From NCBI GenBank assembly GCA_964452085.1, contig CAYVKL010000001.1:124001-188000 (forward strand): a stretch of 64,000 nt of DNA. The letters run 5' to 3'. The stretch comes from Methanobacterium sp964452085 (GTDB lineage: Archaea; Methanobacteriota; Methanobacteria; Methanobacteriales; Methanobacteriaceae). A program made the translations under genes and the position numbers. Below the pieces are notes generated by a model. That model did not search any database and was not told the DNA's origin. It saw only the letters and a list, made by a program, of their open reading frames with translations. Shown here one piece after another: positions 41,201 through 50,351 of this stretch; within the stretch, counting starts at the first letter, position 1; every line of letters starts with the position of its first letter.

Positions 41201-41602
41201 ATCAAAGTTCCTTTTAATTGAAACTCTAGCTATTCCCTCCAATGGAGCTGCCACTACCCCCTCAGTGAGTATGGATAGTGCTGTACGGACTGCTTGGTCT
41301 GCAGCCTCTTCCTTTATTTTATACTGGTCTTTGTTGCCAGGGTCTGCTTTCATAACCTCATCTGAAGTTACAATCTCTTTAGCCACGTGGAAAGCAACTT
41401 CTTCCCTTGACATTTCATCTTCCAGTTCTTTTATGTGTTCAGCTATTCCTGGCGGACCTACTAACCCTTCCACACGTTCAGCCAGGTTTTTTGCCAGTGG
41501 AATTTCAGGTTCAGTTTCAATATCATGACCCTTTTTCCTGGCTTCTCTGGCTACTTCATAGGCCAGGTTGGTTTCCTCTTCTAAAGTTTCAAAGTATCCC
41601 AT
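38276..41602 (-). CDS. polC: DNA polymerase D large subunit DP2
   Basis: A 1108-residue catalytic subunit of the archaeal replicative family D polymerase. N-terminal GPPGIAEHIKELEDEM, RSAGGTASALAVLIADYIR and the central EILEFLAVGTQMKIERPGKG match DP2. The catalytic acidic motif reads NCDSDED (about residue 857), where many DP2 proteins have NCDGDED. Zinc motifs are CTNPECGVGSMQAICPVCG and CTKCNKKYRRIPLTGECTCG. The C-terminus, QSSLDVFL, looks like a PCNA-binding PIP box. No intein is present. Its partner DP1 is not in the window. Confidence 0.95.
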   Translation of the reverse strand: MGYFETLEEETNLAYEVAREARKKGHDIETEPEIPLAKNLAERVEGLVGPPGIAEHIKELEDEMSREEVAFHVAKEIVTSDEVMKADPGNKDQYKIKEEAADQAVRTALSILTEGVVAAPLEGIARVSIKRNFDQSWYLAVYFTGPIRSAGGTASALAVLIADYIRLNMDLDIYKPTEREIERYVEEAELYESEVTNLQYSPSPDEVRSAAQHIPVEVTGEPTDQVEVSHRDLERVETNHLRGGALLALVEGVIQKAPKVLKYAKMLKIEGWDWLGDLSKTKKSDQDDGSDDAKDDAPKVDDKYMRDIIGGRPVLAYPQAKGGFRLRYGRSRNTGLAAMGVHPATMEILEFLAVGTQMKIERPGKGNCVVPCDTIDGPIVKLRNGDVINVESVDQARRIRPQVVEIIYLGDMLVAFGEFLRNNHQLLPAGWCQEWWVQILKKSPKFDESTEEEINHFLQGDKISARVSFILSKQYQIPLHPDYTYFYHDVTKIDLNSLRVWLNNATDDNNINEDLSLDIGPEKRILEALGVPHQVNDEKIILSADDAYALIHTLTEPLNTEEDIPTLEALNRVAPVEIMAKAPTYLGGRVGRPEKTKERMMKPAPHALFPIGTHGGNRRNIIEAAKKGSITVDIARCKCTNPECGVGSMQAICPVCGARTVPSSSGKKRINLANLLRKAYKNSGVRKLDEIKGVQGMISEDKFPEPLEKGILRAKNGVYTFKDATIRHDSTDLPLTHFIPNEIGVSIPKIRELGYTHDIHGEEITNEHQVIELRIQDLVISEACAEYLMRVSHFIDDLLINFYEMEPYYQVKTKEDLVGHLAVGLAPHTSAGVLGRILGFTKAAACYAHPYFHSAKRRNCDSDEDSVMLLMDALLNFSKVYLPSSRGGRMDAPLVLSSRIDPEEIDDESHNLDTMETIPLEFYQKTLENAKPSDVLDIINNVHKRLGKDEQYEGLIYSHETSSIHQGPKICLYKTLPTMKDKVDGQIKLAEKIRAVDQKGVVEGVLNSHFLPDIAGNSRAFARQKVRCTKCNKKYRRIPLTGECTCGSNLILSISKGSVKKYLEISKELAGRYPIDPYLVQRIELLESGINSLFESDRSKQSSLDVFL

Positions 41603-41948
41603 ACTAATTCCCTGATCCTTTTCTATCCTGAAAATTAATTAAACAATTATACCAAGTTTTAAGCAACTAAAACGATTATATTAAACAGAAATGTGATTTA
41701 ATCCGTATTTAAGGTGAACAGGACATAACCACAACTACTATTACCTTGTTCTGGAGGTGATTTATACTTTTTCAAACATAATTTTAGTTACTACATTAAT
41801 ATTTCTAACAATGTGATTTGTCCAGAATATGAGTACATTCTCTATGAATTACCACTACAAATATAAGGCTGTAATTAGTAAAATAAAGATGAATAAAATT
41901 TAGAGGATCGTATTAAAATTTTATAATTAATTGATTATGGTGATTTAT
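41603..41948. other. 346-base intergenic region between polC and Sec61-beta
   Basis: AT-rich divergent region. A perfect ribosome-binding-site-like GGAGGTGAT occurs at 41753-41761, but no standard start codon stands at the right distance and the short frame through it ends after about 20 codons. Near-repeats of AATGTGATTT occur near 41692 and 41811. No gene can be supported. Confidence 0.45.
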
Positions 41949-42110
41949 TTGGCAAAGAAAGAAAAGAAATACCTCCCACCAAGTGGGGCGGGTCTTGTAA
42001 GATACTTTGAAGAAGAAACCAAAGGCCCCAAGCTTAGCCCAGAACAGGTAATAATTATGACTGTTGTTATGGCTGTTTTATGTATAGCTCTCGGGTTTTC
42101 TTACTCCTGA
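41949..42110 (+). CDS. Preprotein translocase subunit Sec61-beta (SecG)
   Basis: A 53-residue protein with a basic start, MAKKEKKYLPPSGAGLVRYF, and one C-terminal membrane segment (residues about 33-50). This is the archaeal Sec61-beta pattern, including the PSGAGLVRYF signature. TTG 41949 follows GGTGAT (41939-41944) with four bases between. It completes the SecYE channel in the cytoplasmic membrane. Confidence 0.9.
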   Translation: MAKKEKKYLPPSGAGLVRYFEEETKGPKLSPEQVIIMTVVMAVLCIALGFSYS

Positions 42111-42278
42111 ACTCCATTACTTTTTCTAACATAGCTTCTTTAGTTTAGGGAGTATAAGTTTAAGAAAATAATTTTATTTAAAGGAATATTTTTTATACTA
42201 AGGTTTTTATGAACTTAGATAATATTAAATTGGATATGGGAGTTTGAATATTAAAATTAGATATTAAGGAGTTTTAAC

Positions 42279-43628
<1,350 letters not shown>

Positions 43629-43680
43629 ACCCTAAAACCATCTTATTACCTCAAATACCTAAAACCCACTAAACTCAATA

Positions 43681-44169
43681 TTAAAAATAAATTTGGCTCA
43701 CATTACTATCAACATAAATTACATTATACCCATATTTTTCTTTTAAACTAGCCATATAAGTGTTTAAATCATAATTGTAAAAACGGCGAGACTTATCTAG
43801 TGAAGGGTTGTAGACTTTGCCGTTCCACACTATAAAAGCATGCCCATAATCGTTGTTTACACTTTTAACAAAAGTTCCATTTTCAAAGTGGTAAACCCTA
43901 TATATATGAACATCTGCAGCCCCCTCCTTTTCTAAATAATCTTTAAAAGCTAAAGCTCTATCATCACAGTCCCCACCATGTTCCCAGAAATAATCTGGGG
44001 ATTTAATGTCTTCGTGGTAGATATGGGGCATGTTGCCAATCTTGTTAAAATAGGAATATACCATAGGATTTTCTGGAAAAACAGCAAACGATAACATACT
44101 AAATCCACAGATAAGGCCAAAAATAACAATACCACCAACTAACAACTTTTTTTGAATTTTTTTATCCAT
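43681..44169 (-). CDS. Membrane-anchored transglutaminase-like cysteine protein
   Basis: A 162-residue protein with one N-terminal membrane segment (about 8-30) and an outward-facing domain. The triad of the transglutaminase/cysteine-protease fold is visible: cysteine in HGGDCDDRALAFKDYL (about residue 68), histidine in NDYGHAFIVWNGKVYNPS (about 110) and an asparagine or aspartate soon after (NPSLD). The substrate is unknown; it could act on pseudomurein or on surface peptides. Confidence 0.75.
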   Translation of the reverse strand: MDKKIQKKLLVGGIVIFGLICGFSMLSFAVFPENPMVYSYFNKIGNMPHIYHEDIKSPDYFWEHGGDCDDRALAFKDYLEKEGAADVHIYRVYHFENGTFVKSVNNDYGHAFIVWNGKVYNPSLDKSRRFYNYDLNTYMASLKEKYGYNVIYVDSNVSQIYF

Positions 44170-44433
44170 AGATTTTCCTAGCCTTTAATTGTAACTTTTT
44201 TTCCATTATTATCATTTATCAACCCCCATTATTGTATTTTTATTTCAAAAGGCGATTTTAAACTTTAACTAATTTATTATATTCATTATTTTTTCTACTC
44301 ATTTATTCAAATTATTTATTGCATTTAATCTGTTTTTCCGAGTTTTACTGAGTTTTACAACCTTTGAAAACGAAAAATTAATATATCATCAAGTAAATAT
44401 GATATTACACTAATTGTAAAGGGAGGTGAAAAA

Positions 44434-45342
44434 ATGGTCGATATCAAAGAGATTAAAGGCGTTAAAATAACACCGTTCGCACTGATGTCCTCTTCAATAC
44501 ACGCAGTTCTAGCATTCATCGCCGCAATTCTTATTGTTTTAACCTTTGGATTGATTGCAGCTTTGATACCTGGAGCAAGTCTTTTTGCTGCATTTATCAG
44601 CCTGCTTGGAATTGGTATAATCATCCTCTATCCCCTCACAGCTTTCTTCCTAAATATTCTATACATGTTTGTCGTTGCATTACTATACAACGGCTTAGTT
44701 GGTAGAGTAGGAGGTATTAAGCTCGGAATGGAAGGAGAAGAAGTCAAATCCATACCAGTCGTGGCTGCAGCCCTTATACTTTCATGTATTACCGCAATAA
44801 TTACATTCATATTCGGTCTGTACATGGGACTGGGAGGTTCAGTAGTACTCTCACTTATAAGTGGGATTATTCCAGTAGCAGCAAGTGCAACCGGCAATGC
44901 CACCGTTGAATCAATTTTCACAGGCGCTGGCATGGGTGCATTATCCGGCATGTGGGCAGTACTTTGGATCATTGCATACCCGATAATGGCGTTCATAATG
45001 ACCTTCATAGTAGCTGCAATATTCGCAGTCCTCTACAACGTCCTTATACCAAAAATCGGTGGAATGAAACTCATATTCGCCGAAGCAGGAGATGCATTTG
45101 AACTAACCAACATCCCAGTAGTACCACTAGCACTATCAATATCAGTAGTGATGGCAGTATTAGGTGCAATCTACGGATTCTTAATGGGCATATTAACCGG
45201 AGACATTCTTGTGGCAATAATTGGACTCATAATGTACGCAATTATATGGTTTATAATGTACTTCATTATACTCGCATTAGCCGCACTAATCTACAACTTC
45301 CTACAGCCCAAAATCGGTGGAATCAAACTGGTACTGGAATAA
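44434..45342 (+). CDS. Internally triplicated membrane protein A
   Basis: A 302-residue hydrophobic protein made of three similar units of about 100 residues. Each unit begins with a short (E/L)xx(I/V)P(V/F)xxxAL segment and ends near LYN-x-L-(I/V/Q)-P-K-(I/V)-GG-(I/M)-KL. Each unit has two to three membrane helices. The same architecture recurs in the next gene. GGGAGGTGA precedes ATG 44434. I do not recognise a function; the strict repeat suggests a symmetric pore or a scaffold. Confidence 0.7.
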   Translation: MVDIKEIKGVKITPFALMSSSIHAVLAFIAAILIVLTFGLIAALIPGASLFAAFISLLGIGIIILYPLTAFFLNILYMFVVALLYNGLVGRVGGIKLGMEGEEVKSIPVVAAALILSCITAIITFIFGLYMGLGGSVVLSLISGIIPVAASATGNATVESIFTGAGMGALSGMWAVLWIIAYPIMAFIMTFIVAAIFAVLYNVLIPKIGGMKLIFAEAGDAFELTNIPVVPLALSISVVMAVLGAIYGFLMGILTGDILVAIIGLIMYAIIWFIMYFIILALAALIYNFLQPKIGGIKLVLE

Positions 45343-45515
45343 AAGCTCTAAACTAATTTCCCCCCTTTTTTTATTTTATTTTTTAATGATAGTAGAAATT
45401 CTTAGTATTAATTTTCTTTATTTCCTCATGTCTTTCTAAAAACTAAAAATATTAATACTTAAAATTAGTGTAATAGTATTAAATAAAATCAATATTGGAA
45501 TTAGGAGGCTTAGTA

Positions 45516-46418
45516 ATGGAAGAAATAAAAGAAATAAAATCTGTGACTATTGTGCCCTTCACTCTGATGTCTTCAGCAGTATCAGCAGTTATAGGGATTA
45601 TTTATGCAATTATTTTAGTTTTAGTGCTGGGAATGGTGGCAATTTTTCTACCAGCTGAAGCCAGCATAATTAGTGGTATTTTATTAACATCTGCCGTGGC
45701 TATTATTCTGGTTTTGCCGGTGGGAACCTTTTTAATGAGTATTTTATTCTCATTCCTACTGGCATTCATTTACAATTTACTGGTGCCCAAAGTAGGGGGC
45801 ATTCAACTGGGAATGGTGGAGATGAAAGAGGTCAGATCACTACCTGTAATCCCCTTATCTCTAATGGTATCCATTCTCTACACCATCTTCACCTTCATCT
45901 TAATGTTGGTTATAGCCCCTATACTAATGGTGGTCTTACAAGGCGCAGCCATTGCAGCAGTCAGCACATCAAGTACCCTCCCCGATATAGGGGGTCTTGG
46001 TGCTCTGGGAATAATAGGGATAATTATAATGGTAATTGGAATCCCCATTGTGGTTTTTATATGCACATTCATATACAGCGCATTGCTGGCCCTATTTTAC
46101 AACCTCCTGGCACCGAAAATTGGTGGAGTAAGGTTTAAATTCAATGCAGTGAAGGACAACCTCTTTGAAATTAAAAAAATAAAACCTGTTCCCCTGGCTC
46201 TTATCAGTGCTGTGGTGCTGACTATTTTGAACTTCCTATTTTCAATACCTCAATTAATCATGTACTTTGCAATAGGGAACCCCTTGGGTGGGATTGGATA
46301 TTTCTTAGGAAACACTATCGGTTCATTTATAGCAATTTTCATCCTATACGCTATCATGGCCCTATTATACAATTTCTTAAGGCCAGTGATCGGTGGAGTG
46401 GAGTTAGAACTGGAATAA
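45516..46418 (+). CDS. Internally triplicated membrane protein B
   Basis: A 300-residue paralogue of the preceding gene, with the same three-unit plan: EIKSVTIVPFTLMSSAVSA, then VRSLPVIPLSLMVSI and IKPVPLALISAVV. The units end in YNLLVPKVGGIQLGM, YNLLAPKIGGVRFKF and YNFLRPVIGGVELEL. ATG 45516 is taken because AGGAGG (45503-45508) lies seven bases upstream; an earlier in-frame start has no such site. It is 173 bases downstream of copy A, so it may have its own promoter. Confidence 0.7.
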   Translation: MEEIKEIKSVTIVPFTLMSSAVSAVIGIIYAIILVLVLGMVAIFLPAEASIISGILLTSAVAIILVLPVGTFLMSILFSFLLAFIYNLLVPKVGGIQLGMVEMKEVRSLPVIPLSLMVSILYTIFTFILMLVIAPILMVVLQGAAIAAVSTSSTLPDIGGLGALGIIGIIIMVIGIPIVVFICTFIYSALLALFYNLLAPKIGGVRFKFNAVKDNLFEIKKIKPVPLALISAVVLTILNFLFSIPQLIMYFAIGNPLGGIGYFLGNTIGSFIAIFILYAIMALLYNFLRPVIGGVELELE

Positions 46419-46537
46419 GCAAATCAATGAGAATAATTCAAGTTTTAAAGAGATAGGTTATTTTTTTTTTATCCTATCGCCTATTTTTTATTGGAACAAA
46501 ATCTATTTTATAGGAACAAAATCTAAAACACATACTT

Positions 46538-46951
46538 ATGAACTCTCATCTTATCAAGTGTCGTAAAATTTCCAGGGGAGTTGCTGAGGGAGAAGTGATA
46601 ATTTCCCATGATCCTTTGAGCTTTCTTGGTGGTGTTGACCCAGATACTGGCAATGTTATTGACCAAGAACATGAACTATTCCAGCAGAATATTAGTGGGA
46701 AAATACTGGTTATTCCTTCAGGGAAGGGTTCTACTGTGGGATCCTATGTGATCTTCCAGATGGCTAAAAACAACACTGCGCCCCTGGCTATTATTGCTAT
46801 AGAAGCAGAGCCTATAATCGCCACGGGTGCTATAATGGCCAGTATTCCCATGGTTGACCAGCCAAAAGTGGATATTTTTCAAGTTTTAAAAGAAGATGAT
46901 GTGGTTGAAGTTGATGCAGATTCCGGGACTGTTAAAATTAAAAATCATTAA
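46538..46951 (+). CDS. Phosphomevalonate dehydratase small subunit (aconitase X swivel domain)
   Basis: A 137-residue DUF126/AcnX swivel-domain protein. In archaea this is the small subunit of phosphomevalonate dehydratase in the modified mevalonate pathway to isoprenoid lipids. CRKISRGVAEGEVIISHDPLSFLGGVD and LVIPSGKGSTVGSYVIFQMAKNNTAPLAII are the family core. The large subunit is not in this window. A TATA box (TTTTATAG, about 46506-46513) lies about 28 bases before the ATG and there is no ribosome-binding site, so the message is probably leaderless. Confidence 0.87.
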   Translation: MNSHLIKCRKISRGVAEGEVIISHDPLSFLGGVDPDTGNVIDQEHELFQQNISGKILVIPSGKGSTVGSYVIFQMAKNNTAPLAIIAIEAEPIIATGAIMASIPMVDQPKVDIFQVLKEDDVVEVDADSGTVKIKNH

Positions 46952-46990
46952 ATGAGAATAAAAAAATTTTAAAAAAGGAGAATTTCTCCT

Positions 46991-47401
46991 TTAATTTTCT
47001 ACTACTTTTCCACGGCCATTTTCTCTTATTTCAGCCCCAGCAAATCCTCCAACTGCGCCTAGAACTCCACCCAAGAACATGGACATCAGGGTTATAAAAA
47101 AACCTGCAATTAGTGTCATTGCCCCTGCAACCAAACCGACTTTGGCGAATATAAGTCCAATAATAGCACTTAAAGCTCCAAAGCCTGCTATGAATAGGAT
47201 GCCGATAATTAATCCCCCAATTATGCCGGTTAATGCACCTTCCACTGGAGCATCCTTTTTCTGCCCACTGCCAATGTAGGTTGCCACTAGTCCTCCAACT
47301 ATTGGGCCTAAAAAAAAGAGTGGGAAGAAAGCAACTGTCAAAACAATGGTTAAAACCGCGTTTATAATGGATCCTACGCCTACTGCTTTCCAGTCAATCA
47401 T
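46991..47401 (-). CDS. Small glycine-rich membrane protein (DUF5518-like) 1
   Basis: A 136-residue protein with about four membrane segments rich in Gly, Ala and Ile. It begins MIDWKAVGVGSIINAVLTIV, close to the start of the gene at 48457 (MEIDWGAVIIGFILSIVLG). The polar loop GSGQKKDAPVEGALTGIIGGLIIG is shared in form with the next two genes (GNVKAGAVHGALVGLFTG; GDAGNGLGNGAVSGLFGA). GGGGTGATT precedes the ATG. Probably of the DUF5518 type common in Methanobacterium; function unknown. Confidence 0.7.
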   Translation of the reverse strand: MIDWKAVGVGSIINAVLTIVLTVAFFPLFFLGPIVGGLVATYIGSGQKKDAPVEGALTGIIGGLIIGILFIAGFGALSAIIGLIFAKVGLVAGAMTLIAGFFITLMSMFLGGVLGAVGGFAGAEIRENGRGKVVEN

Positions 47402-47524
47402 TGAATCACCCCGTTATCATTTCTGTAATCTCTGCTGTATCTCCAATAAAATTCTCTACTAATTCTTAGTAAGATTTAAAATTATTAGAAACTTTATTAG
47501 TAAACTTTTTGGTAATTTGAATTC

Positions 47525-47938
47525 CTAATCTTCGTTTTGATCATGGTCAACTAAGATGTCCTCATCAGAGCCTTCTTCAGGTAATTTTCCATTATTTTGC
47601 TGTGCTTTTATCACAGAACCTATTATTCCCCCTCCCAGTCCTAAAAGAACGTATACAGGTATGGAGCCTAATGAATAGATTATTAGTCCACCGATTATTT
47701 TTTCTGAAAATCCAGTATATGCATATATAATTAAAATGTATATTATTCCTGTGAATAGCCCTACCAGGGCTCCGTGTACTGCTCCTGCCTTAACATTGCC
47801 ATTAACCAGATATCCAACTAGTATTCCAGCTATTATTAAAGCAATTACACCACCAATTAGCGGGATGAACATTCCCAACACAATTACCAGTACCACTGCA
47901 AGTACTGTTCCAATAAGAGTATTTTTCTGATCTATCAT
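47525..47938 (-). CDS. Small glycine-rich membrane protein (DUF5518-like) 2
   Basis: A 137-residue paralogue of its neighbours, with about four membrane helices, the loop VNGNVKAGAVHGALVGLFTG and an acidic cytoplasmic tail, PEEGSDEDILVDHDQNED. ATG 47938 is chosen over the upstream start because GAAGGT lies just before it. It sits 123 bases from the next gene downstream, so the cluster may be several short transcripts rather than one operon. Confidence 0.68.
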   Translation of the reverse strand: MIDQKNTLIGTVLAVVLVIVLGMFIPLIGGVIALIIAGILVGYLVNGNVKAGAVHGALVGLFTGIIYILIIYAYTGFSEKIIGGLIIYSLGSIPVYVLLGLGGGIIGSVIKAQQNNGKLPEEGSDEDILVDHDQNED

Positions 47939-48073
47939 GATTTTACCTTCATTATACAAACTAAATTATTGTAATAGATTGCCTATAGATTTAAACTAGT
48001 TATTAAATTGGTTGTTTAAAAAAATAAACTTTGCTAAAAAAAATAGAATAATAAAAAATAATAATTTTTAATC

Positions 48074-48457
48074 TTACGTTGTTTCCACTGGTACTTCTGG
48101 TTCTCCTTTAATCACAGCGCCGATAGCCCCTCCAATGGCCATGATGATCATGACTCCGAAGAATGCTATGAAGAGGAATATTGAGGTTACTGTGGCTGCA
48201 GCGAATCCAATTATTCCCAGGATGAGGGTTCCGAATATGAGCATTAATATGGAAAGCACTATGGCTCCAAACAAACCTGACACTGCACCATTACCCAGCC
48301 CATTACCAGCATCTCCCCCTACCATGTATCCGACTGCCATTCCTGCTAAGAGCCAACCTAATAAGGCACCCACAGCAGGAATAATCACTCCAAAAACAGC
48401 CCCTAAAACTATAGACAAGATAAATCCAATAATTACTGCTCCCCAGTCGATTTCCAT
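48074..48457 (-). CDS. Small glycine-rich membrane protein (DUF5518-like) 3
   Basis: A 127-residue protein with about four membrane helices, beginning MEIDWGAVIIGFILSIVLG and with the loop GGDAGNGLGNGAVSGLFGA. It is the third of three paralogues on this strand. GAGGTG precedes the ATG. The short C-terminal tail KGEPEVPVETT is acidic like that of paralogue 2. Function unknown. Confidence 0.68.
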   Translation of the reverse strand: MEIDWGAVIIGFILSIVLGAVFGVIIPAVGALLGWLLAGMAVGYMVGGDAGNGLGNGAVSGLFGAIVLSILMLIFGTLILGIIGFAAATVTSIFLFIAFFGVMIIMAIGGAIGAVIKGEPEVPVETT

Positions 48458-48514
48458 TTATTTCACCTCGCTAATTGAAAAAAATAAATAATTGGAAAAA
48501 ATAATAAATTATGC

Positions 48515-48736
48515 TTAAACTTCAGTTGCTTTAGCAGTGGTGTATGCATCATACATAGCATATATCCAGACGATTACATATAATATCCAGGCAATAAAGC
48601 CTAAATAAAATTGTGCAACTCCTAATATCAATGCAATAATGAAGATCACAATTCCCATCATTACTTTTCCAGCATAAACACTACCAATACCGGGTAAAAA
48701 GAAGGATATTACTAAAGCTAATATTGGATTTGCCAA
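48515..48736 (-). CDS. Small two-helix membrane protein (TM2/DUF5683-like)
   Basis: A 73-residue protein with the TM2-like pattern PILALVISFFLPGIGSVYAGKVMMGIVIF and a C-terminal WILYVIVWIYAMYDAYTTA. It starts at TTG 48736 after a GGAGGTGA site. It lies immediately upstream of the DUF5518-like genes and probably shares their setting. Function unknown. Confidence 0.7.
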   Translation of the reverse strand: MANPILALVISFFLPGIGSVYAGKVMMGIVIFIIALILGVAQFYLGFIAWILYVIVWIYAMYDAYTTAKATEV

Positions 48737-49061
48737 ATTTTCACCTCCTCTAATTTGATAAACGCATGTATTTTTTATATTCTTTTATTTCTTTAATATT
48801 TTTTTTCATTTATTAGCAGTAGTGTATTATCCACACCCGCGAAAATCTACGAAAAAAAGTAAATAACAGTAATAAGGATTTTTAAGGATTTAATTTGAAA
48901 AAAATTTCAAATATAAACGTTAATTGTTATTAAATGATTCAAATAGTCAAAAAATTGGAATGATTTTCCGACAAGCTCGATAAAAAATAACAATTAGAAG
49001 TAACAAATTAATCCATTAATTCCATTATTATTCCAAAATAATCAGAGGATGGTGTCATATT
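48737..49061. other. 325-base divergent intergenic region
   Basis: Lies between the small membrane gene (minus) and the amidohydrolase (plus). A minus-strand TATA-like AATATAAAA lies near 48775-48785. The remainder is AT-rich and I see no further structure. Confidence 0.4.
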
Positions 49062-50291
49062 GTGTACGTATTAATCCATAACGGGACTCTTATTGATGGT
49101 AACGGAGATAAACCCATAGATAATGCAGTGGTGCTAATAAAAGACAATAAAATCCTGGAATGTGGTAGTGAAAACTCCATTCAACTCCCAGAGGGTGAAA
49201 TTAAACGTGTTAATGCCCAGGGAGGATTTATACTCCCAGGATTCATTGATTGTCACGTGCATATGATGTGGAACGGATTCCATTATGAAGATTCTTTATT
49301 CACCCCAGTATCCACTTATTTTTACAATGCAGCAGAATATTTAAGACTTACCTTGGATGCAGGAGTTACCACAGTTAGAGATGCGGGGATGGCAGATTAT
49401 GGGGTTAAAATGGCTGTGGAAAACGGTTTAATAGTCGGTCCCCGCCTGCAAATCAGTGTCATGCCCCTATCCATAACCGGTGGGCATTTTGATATGGCAC
49501 TGAAATCCGGCCAAGTGGTAAAAACCAATTATCCAGGACTACCTGATGCCGTCTGTGATGGAACCGAAGAAGTGCGTAAAAGAGTTAGAGAAGTTTTAAG
49601 GGCTGGTGCAGATTGGGTGAAAGTAATGGTCACCGGAGGAGTTATCAGTGCCAACGACAGCCCCGAACATCCACAATTCACTCTGGATGAGTTAAAAATT
49701 ATGGTCGAAGAAGCTTCATATCGTGACCTAAAAGTTATGGCCCATGCACACGGAGCTCAAGGTGTTAAAAACGCTTTAAATGTTGGTATAACCTCTATTG
49801 AACACGGCACTTATCTTGATCAGGAATGTATTGATCTATTGGTTGAAAATGATGCCTGGCTCATACCCACCCAACTGGCCCACTGGGTCAACTTGGAACT
49901 CCTTAAAGCAGGAAAACTCCCTGATTTCAGCCAGGAAGATGCCAGGACCGTGGCAATGAACAGCCATAAAAACATGGAAAAAGCCTATCAAGCGGGAGTA
50001 AAAATGGTAATGGGTACAGACAGTGGTATCGCCCCCCACGGTCAGAATTTACGGGAGCTAGGATTCTTAAACGACATTGGTATGAAACCAATGGAGGCCA
50101 TTCAGGCAGGTACAAAAAAGGCAGCTGAATTTCTTCAGATGGAAGATAAAATAGGTACCATTGAAAAAGGGAAATTGGCTGATGTGGTTATAAGTAAAAC
50201 AAACCCCCTTAAGGATATCCATACACTGGGAAATCCTGAAAATATAGCAATGGTTATGAAAGAAGGTAAAATTTTTAAAAATACATTTTAA
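49062..50291 (+). CDS. Amidohydrolase (imidazolonepropionase/prolidase-like)
   Basis: A 409-residue metal-dependent hydrolase of the amidohydrolase superfamily. Motifs are FIDCHVHMMW (H65, H67), a probable carboxylated lysine in GADWVKVMVTGGV, MAHAHGAQG, SIEHGTYLD and the metal-binding MGTDSGIAPHG (about residue 320). This set matches the Xaa-Pro dipeptidase/imidazolonepropionase-like branch. The true substrate cannot be deduced. It begins with GTG 49062. Confidence 0.85.
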   Translation: MYVLIHNGTLIDGNGDKPIDNAVVLIKDNKILECGSENSIQLPEGEIKRVNAQGGFILPGFIDCHVHMMWNGFHYEDSLFTPVSTYFYNAAEYLRLTLDAGVTTVRDAGMADYGVKMAVENGLIVGPRLQISVMPLSITGGHFDMALKSGQVVKTNYPGLPDAVCDGTEEVRKRVREVLRAGADWVKVMVTGGVISANDSPEHPQFTLDELKIMVEEASYRDLKVMAHAHGAQGVKNALNVGITSIEHGTYLDQECIDLLVENDAWLIPTQLAHWVNLELLKAGKLPDFSQEDARTVAMNSHKNMEKAYQAGVKMVMGTDSGIAPHGQNLRELGFLNDIGMKPMEAIQAGTKKAAEFLQMEDKIGTIEKGKLADVVISKTNPLKDIHTLGNPENIAMVMKEGKIFKNTF

Positions 50292-50351
50292 TCAATTATC
50301 AAGGCAGAATTAGACAAGAAATTAATCAATTAAAGAAGGCTGGATCAGATA

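Noticed and set aside
41753..41761. A gene after the perfect GGAGGTGAT site
   Set aside because: No standard start at proper spacing and only a frame of about 20 codons follows.
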